A stretch of 64,000 nt of DNA, taken from positions 1,784,772 through 1,848,771 of the forward strand of contig NW_002060948.1 in the NCBI RefSeq assembly GCF_000150275.1, read 5' to 3'. The translations under genes and the position numbers were made by a program. Within the stretch, counting starts at the first letter, position 1, and each line of letters begins with the position of its first letter. Under the pieces are notes generated by a model. The model did no database searches and was not told the DNA's origin. It was given only the letters and a program-made list of their open reading frames with translations. This stretch comes from Trichoplax adhaerens (taxonomy: Eukaryota > Placozoa > Uniplacotomia > Trichoplacea > Trichoplacidae). This document shows, piece after piece, positions 1-12,362 of this stretch.

Positions 1-927
1 GACGCTTGTAAGGGTGGCGTATACGCGTCTATGTCGCATCTCTGTCATTCCTTGTCGATGGTAGGACTACTGAGTAAAAAAGGAGGATAAAAAGTCTGTC
101 CTAAGGGAAGATAGGCTAGCAAGGATAGATGCAAATAGTAATCATCGACGAGGTTAGCGGCTACTTTACAGCATCGTTTATCGTTTATCTACATAACGGT
201 AGCAAGAGCCCATTCAAGCGGGTAGAATCGAGTACCCACTACACCGTAGACTGAGGGTAGCATTGGGGTGGGTGAGATGGTTAAATTGTCCCCCTGGGCT
301 AGGTCTACGCCAGTACTGTAGTCTATAAAGTACCGACCAGGGTGGCAATGTGGGTTGGTCATGGCAGATCGTGATTTGCTTTCCATCCAATCTATTTTAG
401 CTTTAGTTACCTACCATGTCTTGTATCCATTGCAGACTAGAAGTGATTGAACTTGATGATGATTTGCAGGGCGGATAGACGAGGAGATTTCAAAACTTTT
501 GCAATTGCTTGGGCTCACTCTTCTGACTGGAGGCGTACTGTCCTTGCTGTAGGGTGTATACTGAATAATTATTGTCCGACGCTGATCCCTTTTGGGAGCA
601 TATACACATACACAGACTGCGACTTGCAGCCCTGTACGAGTGGGTCAAGTAGGTAGCATGAAAATGGCGAAAGGTGTTTTACCCCTACCTCATGCCTGAG
701 GTACCCCCCCCCCCCCGGTACACAGCCACCCCGGGCGCAAAGGTTGCTTCTGAATGTCATTTTTCAAAAGTGACAATATCACTGTCATTCATGTATACGG
801 CCAGTACTGTTCTCGACCCAAGCCAGTCATTGTAACCGCTAGCTGGTGACCAGTACCATACAGCAATCTCCCCTCTTTCGGTTGTCCTTGCATACAGTAC
901 AGTACCGCACACCCTACAGTGTATCTC
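1..927. other. non-coding, less AT-rich left edge
   Basis: No gene supported. The stretch is clearly less AT-rich than most of the window, and its short open frames on both strands overlap each other and resemble no family I know. A run of 13 cytosines lies at 704-716. Repeat-derived DNA is the likeliest explanation, since a palindrome cluster follows directly. Confidence 0.5.
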
Positions 928-1240
928 CATGCTAAGAATTTTGAATACTGTACAGTACTGTACAGTACAGTATTCAAAACTGTACAGTACTGTACACTGT
1001 AAAGTAGACTTTAGTCCTGTGCTGTACTGTACTGTACAGTACAGTACGCCAACTACAAATTTCAGGCTCTCGATTGTGTACTGTACAGTACAGTACAATA
1101 CTGTAGCCTATTGTACTGTACACTGTGCAGCAGACAGACAGCAGACAGACCCATCGATTCTGTACAGTGTACAGTACAATACTGTAGCATATTATACTGT
1201 ACACTGTGCAGCAGACAGACAACAGACTCATAGTGGAACC
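928..1240. repeat. TACTGTACAGTA palindrome cluster with an 81-bp tandem duplication
   Basis: Dense runs of the self-complementary words TACTGTAC and GTACAGTAC occupy 940-1110. From about 1088 a unit of 81 bp is present twice (1088-1168 and 1169-1240, the second copy incomplete). Each copy has a GTACAGTACAATACTGTAG core followed by a CAGACAGACA tract. The apparent open frames here on both strands are artefacts of the repeat. The block ends about 20 bp before the Aven start codon, so it may form part of that gene's 5' region. Confidence 0.8.
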
Positions 1241-1260
1241 TCTTCAAAACGGTCGTCAAC

Positions 1261-3875
1261 ATGTCCTTCAATAAAAGCAGTAAAAGCAAAGTCAAGAATA
1301 AACGTAACACTTCTGCAATAAAAAGTGAAAAAAATCGAAATAATCAGGTTATGTTTATTCAAGTACTATGTACGTCTTTCTGCATATTTTTAATTTGAAC
1401 ACTGTAGATTGATTATTCGCTTGCATCGACCGCTGATTCTGAAAGTAGTTTATCAATTTGCATAAGGATGGAGATATGAGCTCTGTGACAATAACAATAC
1501 TGAAGCCCAAAGTATACTGACAATCTACCAATGCCATTGAAATCACTGATCGACTTATGGATAACAAATAAATTTCAAGGCACTTTGCTGTATAAAGTTG
1601 AAATAAGTATGATCTTAATTGTGTCGTAGGCAGGAAATTTTCCACCGAGAAGCAACGATAAATATAAAAGAGCAATTACCGATAATCACCATCGATATAG
1701 TGAACCATCAGGTATTGTACAACGTCCTACCTTGCAAACATCTCAATTGCTCCATGCTAGTGCTATATCCTGCTGATGTATTGATTTAGACTAATAATTT
1801 AACTGACTATCCAGCATTTTACAAATTCCTCTACCAATAGACTGTACTTGTTATCATATGGATCGATACGATTCGTATATTAATCACCTACTCGTATTCA
1901 TTTTAGAGGAATTTTATCAAGACGAGGATGATGGTACTATCATAACGCATGAGAATATCCGGTCATCTTTAACATTGGGTAAGAATAGGTGTAGAGCTGC
2001 CAATGATGACATACAATTCCATTGTTAAAAATACCTACACTTATTACTGTTAGCTGTGCTAAGGTAGTTCTGCGATCGACGGGTAAATAAGATACTACAT
2101 TTCTTAATCTTCTTTCTGTAACTTTAAAATAATACGGATGACATATTGGGAATAAAGAATACCAAGGTTATACTAGCGGTACTTGGATGCAAATTCTTCT
2201 TTAAGTTAGCAGTATAATATTGATCGTAGCTGAGTAAAGTTAATTATCCATATTGTAATGGAGAATTCCTAGTTCAGTACACGCCTGTTCATCTACTAAA
2301 GCACTTTGAAACGAATGGTATTATTCTACAGTACTGTATAGCACCTGGGAGTATTATTTGTACAGTATAATTTTATAGTAGGGATTGCACCTGTAAAAAA
2401 TTTTGACTTAACCTTAATAATCATACTTGAATGCATAACAGCAGTATTTACCGGTAAAAAAATTTTAAAATTACTTTAACATGGTACTGTTCATAGAATA
2501 TATACTGTAGTCTATGATACATAATCGTTATTGAATTGATAATATATTCACATTGTTCTATATACAAACAGCTAATTTAGTCACTCTCGATGTTATATTC
2601 AGCTAATAGCAGTTCTTACCTTCGATTTGATGAATGTGAAAAGGAATGGGATAAGATTAAAGATAATCAGGTATTTGCAATACTGGAAATCTAATTGCAA
2701 GGATATCTTTGGCAAAGTATACAATTTAAGAAAGTAACTTTTAAAAAGCGATGATGTTAAATTTGTCTAATTAATTATTTTTACCAACGCATGAATTGAA
2801 AGGGTACAAAATTTTACGCTATTTATTCGTTAGTAACTACACCTTAAACGTTGATATAAAAGCTGATTATTATTCTGTATAGTCATGATATTTTTCTACG
2901 CCTTGTTTGATTAATAGTTTTCATCAGTGATGAAAATCAATTTATCGGGGTTAGCAAAGTCTTTAGAAACTATTCCTTTGCACACCTTACTCAAAATAGA
3001 TGATGCAGATTTCATGGTTAGTAGCTTTAACATAATATTTGTTCTTTTATTAATTTGCTAGAGTTAATATTTTTTATAATACTGTTATACTGTATTATGC
3101 TGTTTTAACCCTTAAAAGTATACAACTCTTAATGTACCCTATAATAGAATCAATTTTTCGTGTAAATAAATAAAAATAGTGATGTTGTTGCATCTGCACT
3201 CTTTTTCTCTCTAATAGCCATATATTACATTAGAGACGCATCAATCGACAACTACTTCACAATCAAATATAGTGCCCGTCGAAAATGTTGAATCTGAAGA
3301 ATTGAAAAAAGAAAATGAGAATAGCTCTTTAGGCAGCAAAAAGCGCCGTGAAAAGATAAAAGAATCAAGTTTGCATATTAAGCTATCTAATATAGACAGC
3401 CGCAGTTATGCAATAGAGGATAATCAGAAGGAAAATGAAGAATTAGATCAATTATTAGCATTGGATGAACTCGATTTGCAAGAGCCAGCCGTGAATGAAA
3501 ATGGTTGTTGCAACAGTCATAAATTCATAGTTTAACAATTGCATAGACTGTTTTCGTAGATAGATTAGCATCTAAAAATATGTTACAAGCATAAGAATGT
3601 GATTGAATCTTGTATAATTTCTTGATTAATACTTAGTAATATCCGATGACGTGCCTACTAATCCTGTAGCTGTTGAACAAATCCCAAACGTATCTGCAAA
3701 TTCGGAGCCTGAGGAAATTACGACCGTAGCTTCTAGCGATAATGTGAGTGAATAAACGAATAGGAATTATATTTCCAGTGTAATCACTTACATTGGCTAT
3801 TTTAAACAGGATCAGGTCTCGAAAAAAGAAAGCGTGGACGATCTAGAGTCCTGGCTAGACAGCATCATTGATTAG
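1261..3875 (+). CDS. AVEN: Aven-like cell death and checkpoint regulator
   Basis: Multi-exon gene. In other animals Aven binds Bcl-xL and Apaf-1, restrains caspase activation and takes part in ATM/ATR checkpoint signalling. Exons I can support: 1261-1347 (ATG, basic Lys/Ser-rich N-terminus); one ending at 1978 whose start is uncertain (1841 or 1907; contains DRYDSY, like WDRYQDI of human Aven); 2603-2670 (LRFDECEKEWD); 2918-3016 (LAKSLETIPLHTLLKI); 3218 to about 3505 (LDQLLALDELDL); 3637-3743; 3810-3875 (ends DDLESWLDSIID, the hallmark Aven C-terminus). Phases agree from 1978 through 3016 and for the last exon pair. The join of exon 1 to exon 2 and the donor near 3505 are unresolved, so an extra small exon is possible. 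The arginine/glycine-rich N-terminus of mammalian Aven is absent. The gene is tail-to-tail with the UPF0669 gene. Confidence 0.78.
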
Positions 3876-5350
3876 ACTATACGTGAAGATTGGTAAAAGA
3901 AGAATTATATCTTCTGTAGAACCTTTGACTCTTGTAATGCTGATTTATAGTTTTATTGGAGAATAATGAAGACGCATGAATAATGTATAATATTGTATAA
4001 ATCATTGAGAGATTCTTTACATTAGCAACTATCAATGTAAATTTTTATTATTGATATATATATAATCTTAGCCTAAGTACTATATTGGCAAGGACTTCTA
4101 GGTTGCATAATGAAATCTTTGTGCTAAATTTTATGTCAACTTGAATTATCTGGTACCCACCTTAATATTTGTCGACCAATTAGTTACAATTGAGATATTT
4201 ATATTGTATTCAGCGATGATGTTAAGATAAAAAAATTTTCCATTTCAATGACGAAGCGAAAATAAAAATATAAACAATATTTTTATTGATAATAGATCAA
4301 AAATATTTGACTCCTTAATGGTGCAAGTACATGCATAAGCGGCTTACAAGGATTTAACATGACAATACTACCTTTAATTAAAACAATAATGCTTATTCTT
4401 ACTTTACTAGTATGTGGAAAAGGTAACAGTCTTAGAAATATAGTAAAGCAACTAGCACAGTCTAGTCAGATATCAAGAGGATAACTGTAATAGAACAATA
4501 TTGATCAAATTTGCGTAGCACTTAAACGTATCGAATACTACCATTACTTACGTTACTACAAGATAACTACAAGTACGCCATTTTTGCACGATTGAATTAT
4601 CATTATGGTTGATAAGTTGAATCTTATGCTACCTTGTTCATTAGTACTATTTAATGCAAGATTAATAACGTATACGTACTTTAATTTGATAATTATGTTC
4701 ATTACACATATGTTAGCTATCAATTTATCATCATACTTTTTAAGTACTTGGATAGTGATGGCTACATCTTTGGTTAAATTAAAGTTGATTAACGCTAAGA
4801 ATAATTTTCCTTGTAGACAACGACGACGTACTGTTTGATAGAATTGTCTACGCATTCACTTAATATCATGTAGGTTGCGACATAACTCACAAGGTTATAT
4901 ACTGCAATAATATTTGAAAGTTTCTCAAAGAAAGGACCAGCTCTTCTCTTTCTAGGAGCAGTCTTGGCTACTAAGTCAATAATTACAATGGAGGAATGAT
5001 GCCCATCAGTCTCGTCAAATTTCTCCACTTAGAGTAACTACTGGAAGAAGTAATAACGTCGCGTAGGCTCAATATAACCATTCTGCTTATACTATAACAT
5101 AATGTATAAGACTTTTGAAAGATTACTCGCAAGGTTATTACTATCAAGACATGAATATCTGAATCGGGGTTGTCTTGCGCATAATGGGCTTCATAAATTT
5201 CTGTTACAGCAACTTTGTATACGCGAATGGAGTATTTCATGAGGTAAAAAAAAAGTTATTGATGTAGAATCGACTTTCATCCATCTTTTCATCACAGAAA
5301 TTGACAACTACACATCTATATATATTTAAATTATTGTTTTTCGGTGTAAG
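3876..5350. other. intergenic between Aven and UPF0669 genes
   Basis: AT-rich sequence between two convergent genes. Short overlapping open frames lie on both strands at 4556-5240 (including a hydrophobic one on +), but none shows a family signature or a consistent exon structure. A short signal-peptide-like start followed by a GT donor at about 4360-4428 (+) was not extendable. I see nothing else. Confidence 0.5.
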
Positions 5351-5887
5351 TTACAGTAGCTCAAATAATATTTTCAGTAACGTTACAAAAATACGATGAA
5401 AGGTATCTGAAGCAGAGCCATGTTTATTCGAGTTATACTTTTCAGCTGCGGCATTAATGGCGTCATCTTTTTCTCCCATTACTACTGTTAATTGGTAAAC
5501 TGATTGTTCATATGACACATGACCATAAATTGCAACGCCAATAGGTCGCTTGGCACTTGAAGAGATGGTGATTATATCTCGTCCGCACGTATTGGAAACA
5601 TGAGAGTAGTGATCGAAGTCAGGCTTTTCGTTCCCTTCATCAGCGTATATATCAGCATCTCCGGATATGGAATCTAAGATTAGTGTATATGTTCCACCTT
5701 TTGTGATAGTATAGTAAGTATAATTACCTCGTCCTATAGCCCCGTCAAATACCTTGACATTGCCATTTGCGTCGACCGTCCTAACAATGGCCATAGAAAG
5801 GAAGAACATGGTCATAAAAGCCATTGCTAAGTTTGAACGGCAATTTTGACGAAAAGACCATGTCATGATGAATGATGTTATGCTCAA
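5351..5887 (-). CDS. UPF0669 / C6orf120-like secreted protein
   Basis: Single-exon gene, 178 residues. Human C6orf120 is a secreted N-glycoprotein of similar length (about 190 residues) reported to promote apoptosis of T cells; the biochemical role of the family is unknown. Features seen: a hydrophobic stretch at residues 20-40 suiting a signal peptide; the family core of GRGNYTYY (N-glycosylation sequon), GDADIYAD, a conserved cysteine in the NTCGRD segment, then the RPIGVAIYGHVSY block; and a hydrophobic C-terminal helix of about 12 residues as in the human protein. The first ATG gives a long pre-sequence; ATGs at residues 8, 22 and 25 would also leave a signal peptide, so the true start is uncertain. 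No introns are needed, unlike its neighbours. Confidence 0.88.
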   Translation of the reverse strand: MSITSFIMTWSFRQNCRSNLAMAFMTMFFLSMAIVRTVDANGNVKVFDGAIGRGNYTYYTITKGGTYTLILDSISGDADIYADEGNEKPDFDHYSHVSNTCGRDIITISSSAKRPIGVAIYGHVSYEQSVYQLTVVMGEKDDAINAAAEKYNSNKHGSASDTFHRIFVTLLKILFELL

Positions 5888-8198
5888 TTTGACTTGTGTT
5901 TCAATATAAGAATTCTATTCGAATACAATCACTTTCGGCCAAGATCAAGTCTTTAATTGCATACACGATGTCAATAAGTCTATTGTTGTACTTGTCTTGG
6001 CACTAAGAAAAAATCTCTTCCATTCCAAGTTGATTGTATTTCCTGACTAAAAAAATGGAGGCCAATGTCCAGTTCTTAATAAATCACTCTTATTCTAACA
6101 TACATCTACGCATCTAGAATAAGCAAGAATTGCAATTCTATTGACCTTGATACTATATGATATCAATTATCTTTCTTTCCTTGATAACTGACGACACCAA
6201 TTTTAATCATCAAAATCCAGTGCACTACTTGCATGCATGTAGGAGAAAATGGCCACCTTTACGCGTCTCTTTCAAAATGGATGCTGATCATCGATGCGTA
6301 TAGTATGTATTGGATAACTGATCACCAAATCCACAATATCCTAATTGATTGTCTGATGTACTCGATCCGATTGCTTAAATAGTAAACTAAAACCTTCAAT
6401 ATAAATCTAGTCAACAAATGGATTGCTCGAAGTTAACGAGAATTTTGAAGGGCCGAATTTGAGGAAGGCGCAGCTTTGAGAGTACGGTACAATACTATAC
6501 ACTACATTACGGTAATGTACGGTGAGTACACGGTACAGTACCCTTATCGTTAACCTGATACGGTACAGCGCAGTACGCATGTCCAATATTGCACAAAGTT
6601 ACACTGGTACAGTAGCTTTTAGGTCCGTACGGACTGGACTGTCTGTATGTAGTCTGTGCAAAAATAATATCATTGGTAGCAATTCATTTCCTACTAGTTT
6701 GATGTCGGTGAATCTTGAACGAACCTTAAAAACCTCACGTTCAATTTAATTTTTAATTTTTATACGAAGTTGCGACTGTCTAAGCATTGGTGTACTTTAC
6801 CAGTATATCCAGCATAATGCTATTCAATAATATCGAATAATACAGATTTATTACAGATCAAAAAGAATATTTATTTTACTTATATCCGATAGCATGATTG
6901 AATGGTGAGCAAAACATGATATCACCGTACCTCAATGGAAGGTACACCGTGCCAGTCTCTATTAATATGGACTACTAGTACAAATAGTTGATCTCCTCAC
7001 TTGTTCTGCTTTGCCTGTCATACTGTACCAACTATAGTTATACATCTGTTTACGGTTAATATGCGTAGTAGTGTACTGTAATTAATTAATTTTATTAAAT
7101 GGAAATTCGACCGGTGATTCCACCTTTCCTAGGATTTCATTTCGATCCCCTTATTTAGTTGTCTTTGGCAATGATGGCGTAGTATCAAACAGGCCCCTCC
7201 GAATATGGTATTGGTAATAATGCTAATAACTACAGTATTTCATGTTCACAACATTTAGTAATTCATGATCCAGGCTGTAGTACAATATCATTGATCTTGA
7301 ACGCACCAATATCTACTATAGTGACTAGTGCTAAACGTTCATCTACCCTAGGCCTGAAGTCGCAGTTGGAATTCCAAACATTGTAGGCTATTAAAAATAA
7401 ACACTATCATATAAATTCGACATTTAGTCACAGCTTAGTTTTATTGAGCTATCTACAATAGAAATAACTACAATATATATTAACTTCCTCTTTGTAATTG
7501 ACATGATTGGGTTTATAAAATTTTTAAAACTTCTCGATGATATAATAATAAAGGAAAATGTAATATTGGAAACTTGATGAGTCACTAACGGTCATAGTCG
7601 TAACGTAGACATTATTGGGTTTATAAAATTTTTAAAACTTCTCGATGATATAATAATAACGGAAAATGTAATATTGGAAACTTGACGAATCACTAACAGA
7701 CATAGTTGCAACGTAGATATTTCTAATAATTGTCTATACAATAACTTATCATTTTTCTTGGCTCCTTAATAAGGTACCGTTCATTTTTACAGTCATTAAA
7801 TATTAAAATTGATGTTACGGAAGCGTGTAAAAGGCAAAATTCAAGTATTGAATCTCATCTATTTCACGTCGCCTCCGCAATAACTCGATTGTGAAATCAT
7901 AGTATTACTCCAATATATAAACAGTAATACAATTTGTACCAAATAGGTAGACACGTATTATCAAATAACAGATATACACATGCTGTACACTATATGCAAA
8001 ATTTTCACTTTGTTTTACAACTGACGGGTTGAAAACAATATAACATGCATAGCTTAACAGATTGATAAACTAAAAATTACAATTTCTGAGCACGTCCTAC
8101 AAACATCTCATCGTAAATAGATATAAGCAATATCATAAAAAGCAGTCTCTACTTGTAGATCAGAATGGATATAAGAGTATCAGAGTGGTGTTAGGGAA
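5888..8198. other. intergenic between UPF0669 and zinc-finger genes
   Basis: AT-rich DNA with no supportable gene. It holds a small GTACGGTAC/GGTACAGTACC palindrome patch at about 6483-6560 and the 109-bp tandem duplication at 7505-7722. The region right of 7725 probably includes the 3' UTR of the zinc-finger gene, which reads towards it. Confidence 0.5.
7505..7722. repeat. 109-bp tandem duplication
   Basis: Two adjacent copies (7505-7613 and 7614-7722) starting ATTGGGTTTATAAAATTTTT. They differ at only a handful of positions, so the duplication is recent. Non-coding in both strands. Confidence 0.9.
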
Positions 8199-9700
8199 TT
8201 AGCTATCTGTATGCTTTTGTTGATGCTTACTTAAGTTTCTCTTAACGCGAAAAGATAAATCACAGTCACTGCATTTATACGGTTTTTCATTTGTATGCAA
8301 ACGAATATGCTGTCTTAAATTAGAGAGTACAGAAAATGCTTTAGCACAATATTCACAAATGTACGGCTTTTCTCCCGTATGAGTTCTAGTGTGTACTTTC
8401 AAGCTTTGCCTTGTTGTAAACGCCTTGGTACAATCGTGGCATTCAAACAGATTCTTCTTTTTGTGTATATCTTTAGCGTGTAATAAAAGTTGAGGTTTAG
8501 CATCGAAGGTTTTTTTACAAATTGTGCATTCGAAAACGTTCAGATTATGAGTTTTAGCGTGCATAGTTAGATTGCGGCTTGCATCATATTTCGTTTTGTA
8601 AATGGTAAATTTTTGGACTCCACCGGTTTTTAGAACGTTCGATGCTGACTCATCACCAGCTATTTCGCCATTTAATGCAGCTGTCTCCTCTCTTTGCTCT
8701 GTTCCCTCTGTGGTACGATTGGGTATTTCCTCAGCGTTATCTGAATCTATATCCATTTCTTTCGCCAAAGATTGCGGAGCAACTTCGCCATCGTTTGTAC
8801 ACGATATTTCATCTTCATTCTCTTCCTCCTGGTAATTTGCAGTTGCAAACGCAGTAACGTGGGAAATAATAGTAGTGAGCAGCGTTGCTAATGCAATACA
8901 GGTTTGGCCATAATCGATTTCTTCGCTGTCTCCTAGTTCGCTGCCAATGCATTTCAACAACATCGTTGACCAATAGGTTAACTGTGATAAAACGATATGT
9001 CTGAAGGTAGGCATTTGACGATTAATCACAAACAGTTGTGCAGTAAGTTGTTCCGCAATATCATGTAAGACCTGTTGTAAATGCTGAACATTTTGTAAGG
9101 TCTCCTTTCTAGATTGGCTATGTATTGAATCAGTATTAGATCGTGAAGCTACTGCCACTTTTTCCGTCACTTTTTCCAAAGTTTCTACCAACTTGTAACA
9201 AGATAGACCTAAAACTTCTGCTGTGGTATCATCTCTTGTTAGAGTCGATTTTAGATCGCATAGTTTGGTCGATAGCTGTATAAAAATAATATTATATCAT
9301 TAACATTGCAATAGTACTATTAGTAGATTAGACTGTCTTACTATTCTTTCTTTGCTAAAAGTATGTATTTCGCAATGGTTTTACAATAGACTTTAGAACT
9401 TCTACCGGTTTCTGTAGAATAGATGTATGCGTAGGTATAATAGTCAGTAAAATAAATTGTCTTTATGATTGCGAATTCGTAGCTAATTATAGTCAGAATG
9501 CTTTTTTTAATGTTGGTGTCGTTTATGGTAGTATAGAATAGGTACTACGGGAAATGAGATATTGTTGGTAGGATAAATTTACAAGCTATACAATATAGTT
9601 ACTACAGTAGATTGTATTGGAAATAAAGGAATCAAGTTCTTGCACTATTTTGATAAATCACTCGGTAGAATTGCAATATTGCGGCGTTCGCTGTTGGCAT
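8199..9700 (-). CDS. C2H2 zinc-finger protein, four intact fingers
   Basis: Two exons: 9700-9662 (ATG, 13 codons) and 9275-8199, joined in phase 0, giving about 371 residues. Probably a nuclear DNA-binding regulator; I do not recognise an orthologue. The N-terminal 130 residues look helical, the next 90 are acidic and low-complexity. Four canonical C2H2 fingers follow at about residues 261-284, 291-312, 319-340 and 347-368, with TGEKPY or TNEKPY linkers between the last three. Just before them (about 235-256) is a finger-like segment whose two cysteines are Phe and Tyr. The large exon is certain. The first exon rests on an in-frame ATG plus a GTGATT donor and could be replaced by another. The gene is head-to-head with UBR1/2, with 2.7 kb between start codons. 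Confidence 0.85.
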
Positions 9701-12362
9701 TGGAGGAATAACGAGGAAAATTTGTCTCAATAATGGAGTTACAGTACCGTAGAAGAAGTAGGATCCAAACAGTAATCTTTATTTTCTGTGAAGAATAACG
9801 CAACAGCGTACGTCATCAATTCTGAATTGCAGTGATTCTGCATGTCGACGGCAAATTACTCATACTATTTTAAAACCAGTACATAATCTAATTGAAGCAA
9901 ATGTCGATTTAGGGTGATAACTAGCGGGTAAAGACGGTCAATATGATTGTATAAGCTACAAGCTGGATGAGGAATGGATACTAGAATGGAGTAAGTGCAA
10001 TCGTAATTGTGAAATCGGTTGAATAAATAAATAAAAAAGTGATTCAATTATTCAGGGCACCAAGGGTATTGAACTCTAACATTAAGAGGTCATTGGTTGC
10101 CACCACGTTGCATCTAAAGGCTTTATAAAACATCAGGATGTTGTACTAAAATTTTACAGCTAGCTTCATTTGATGAGTTACTTGACGTATCTGTAGTTCC
10201 ATTGAGTAATTTAATCCCAAAAGCAATATTTGAAGGGCTTTCTCGCGTATTAGTGCGCAGAATTTGTAAGTTTAATGAAGACTCATATCGCGAGAAAGGA
10301 ACTGGTCCCTCTCGCCTTATTATAGTTGAATCATAGACCAGTCGATTCTCCCACTATTTCGATAAAATTACGACTTTATTTAATCATCATCTAGCGAATA
10401 ATAAACTGCCAAAGTGCTCACGCTATGCTCACTCCTTGTTCTTAGTGTAGTGGTATTGTGCATGCATACCAGAATCATCCTTATTATCTCGAATTTCTCT
10501 CAGCGATCAAAGAGTAATGATGGATTGACATTATAATGAATATTCATGATCTTATACGAGAAATTAGGAAATTGCTTATTAAGTTAACCATCCTAGAGCA
10601 GATTCTCGTTTATTACTCGTTCATTACTAGGGTATTGTCATCATAACAAAAATAAATACAGTGGTGAAGTCTTCAATGAATGAAGACTGAAAAGTTGTAT
10701 TTTGGGCAGAGTCTTTCCTCTTTGAGTTGATACTAAATTCAAGAGTGCATGGCATTGATGTTTGAGTTTGCAAATTGACAATGTTGCAATATCTTGATAA
10801 GCCATAAAAATCTTTTTACTATCCTTAATGAACAGTACACACGTTCTCAATTGCAAACTCTGCTATAACACGGTAGTCTATTACGCTTTATTACGACCGC
10901 TATCTTCGTAGTCAACGCGATCAATTAGATTAGAAATAACAGATAATCAGTCAATGTTAGTCTAGTATAATCAAGTATCATCTGCCTCTTTATCTCAGCT
11001 TTGATAAAGTCTCATAGTACAGTAAGTTAGTCAACAATTTGATGGCAGGGTAGATACTACAAATATTACTGGTATAGCAATCAACGATGAGGATCCATTG
11101 AAAGAAAGTAAAATATCCTTGTAGTCAGTTATGCTTAGCCGATGTCTTACTGTACAGTGTACAGTTCGGTAGAGTACTGTATGAGGTGATCGTCTGCATT
11201 CTTCTTATTCATGGCCAATTTCATCGTTGGTCAGATAGGACTATACTCGTACCCATTATAAATTGAATCTACTGTATCAACTGTATCAATAGAGTTTCTA
11301 TTAACTTGGATATACAATGTTAAGGAATTTTGATTTCCTTCATTTTCTACCAAGTATAATTGCATCATTCAACCTATCCGAAACTTACATCCGATACACA
11401 TTCACCGGTATTTGGACTGTGTTCTTTGGTGATTTCATTCTCCATGGCAAAACTACTGCTATATCGTGTACGAACAGTACAGTTGATCGATAATGTATGT
11501 AATCAACGTAATTCTATCTGTGGCTATGAATACTGTAAAAATTTTATGACGAGATGGTAAAGGAGGAACTTCCTCCAAGGAAGACTTTGGAAAATATATT
11601 TCACCTTTCCCTTTAGGTAGAATAGTAGAATCCAGTAAGTACGAGGTTATGACGAAGACTGATATGATTTTGCGCACAGTGTCCAGTCTACTACAGTACT
11701 TACTACTGTATGAAGTCGATCGGACCCGAGTCGTAAGAAATGGAGATTTCAATCCATTTTTGATTTATTTCTCTGTTTATTTTTTATTCAATTCCATTCC
11801 TGAATTGGTCCATTCACACGACGGACTCTTTAGCACTGGCGATTTTGAAAATAAAATAAAATAAGAGAAAAGAGACCATTTCTGATAGACAAGTCTTGTC
11901 ATAGCCTAACTGTACAGTACCTCTCACAGTACTGTACACTGTACAGTACCTAAATCTAGTGCAGTACTGGACCGCTACTACTAGAATCCGTTATGGTCTG
12001 GAACGGTCCGGTTCCGATCAGTTCGTACCGGTATGACAGACTGACGGAAGCTCATCGCACTAGCATAATAAGAGGACTGTCGCGCAGGACACGTTAACCG
12101 GTACCGTGTAGTTGACGTGCCGTGCCGTAGCGAGCCCAAACGATCCAAAGTCAGTACGGTGCTGTACTGTATATGACTACTAAGACTGGATATCATTTTT
12201 TTTTATTTATTTATACTACTGTGCTACGACTGTCTTAAAGCAGAGAGTGTGGATACCTAGCCGACCATACTGTTCCTCTTCGTTGTTGGATTTGTAAACG
12301 CCGAGTTGGCAAGGATACTTCTATCATTCAAGAAATAGTCGCCAGTAAAAGGTTGGGGTAAC
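9701..12362. promoter_or_regulatory. divergent intergenic region between zinc-finger and UBR1/2 genes
   Basis: No gene supported. The interval separates two start codons facing away from each other, so both promoters should lie inside, but I see no element I would name. Noticeable contents: a perfect 10-bp inverted repeat CTTTCTCGCG / CGCGAGAAAG at 10238-10298, and palindromic TACTGTAC/GTACAGTAC patches at 11152-11180, 11908-11948 and 12150-12172. The stretch 11940-12180 is richer in CG dinucleotides than its surroundings and lies close to the UBR start. Confidence 0.4.

Noticed and set aside
189-760. Short open frames on both strands at the left edge
   Set aside because: They overlap on opposite strands, resemble no family and lie next to a repeat cluster.
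757-1321. Several 60-130-codon frames rich in Tyr, Cys, Val and Thr
   Set aside because: Direct translation of the TACTGTACAGTA repeat, open in several frames at once; not protein-coding.
4360-5240. A possible small secreted or membrane protein gene (signal-like start at 4360 on +, frames at 4795-5240 on -)
   Set aside because: No consistent exon chain and no recognised family; overlapping frames on both strands suggest chance in AT-rich DNA.
10160-10336. Open frame of 59 codons on + after a TTTTACAG acceptor-like site
   Set aside because: No ATG, no family similarity and no partner exon; it contains the inverted repeat, so chance is more likely.
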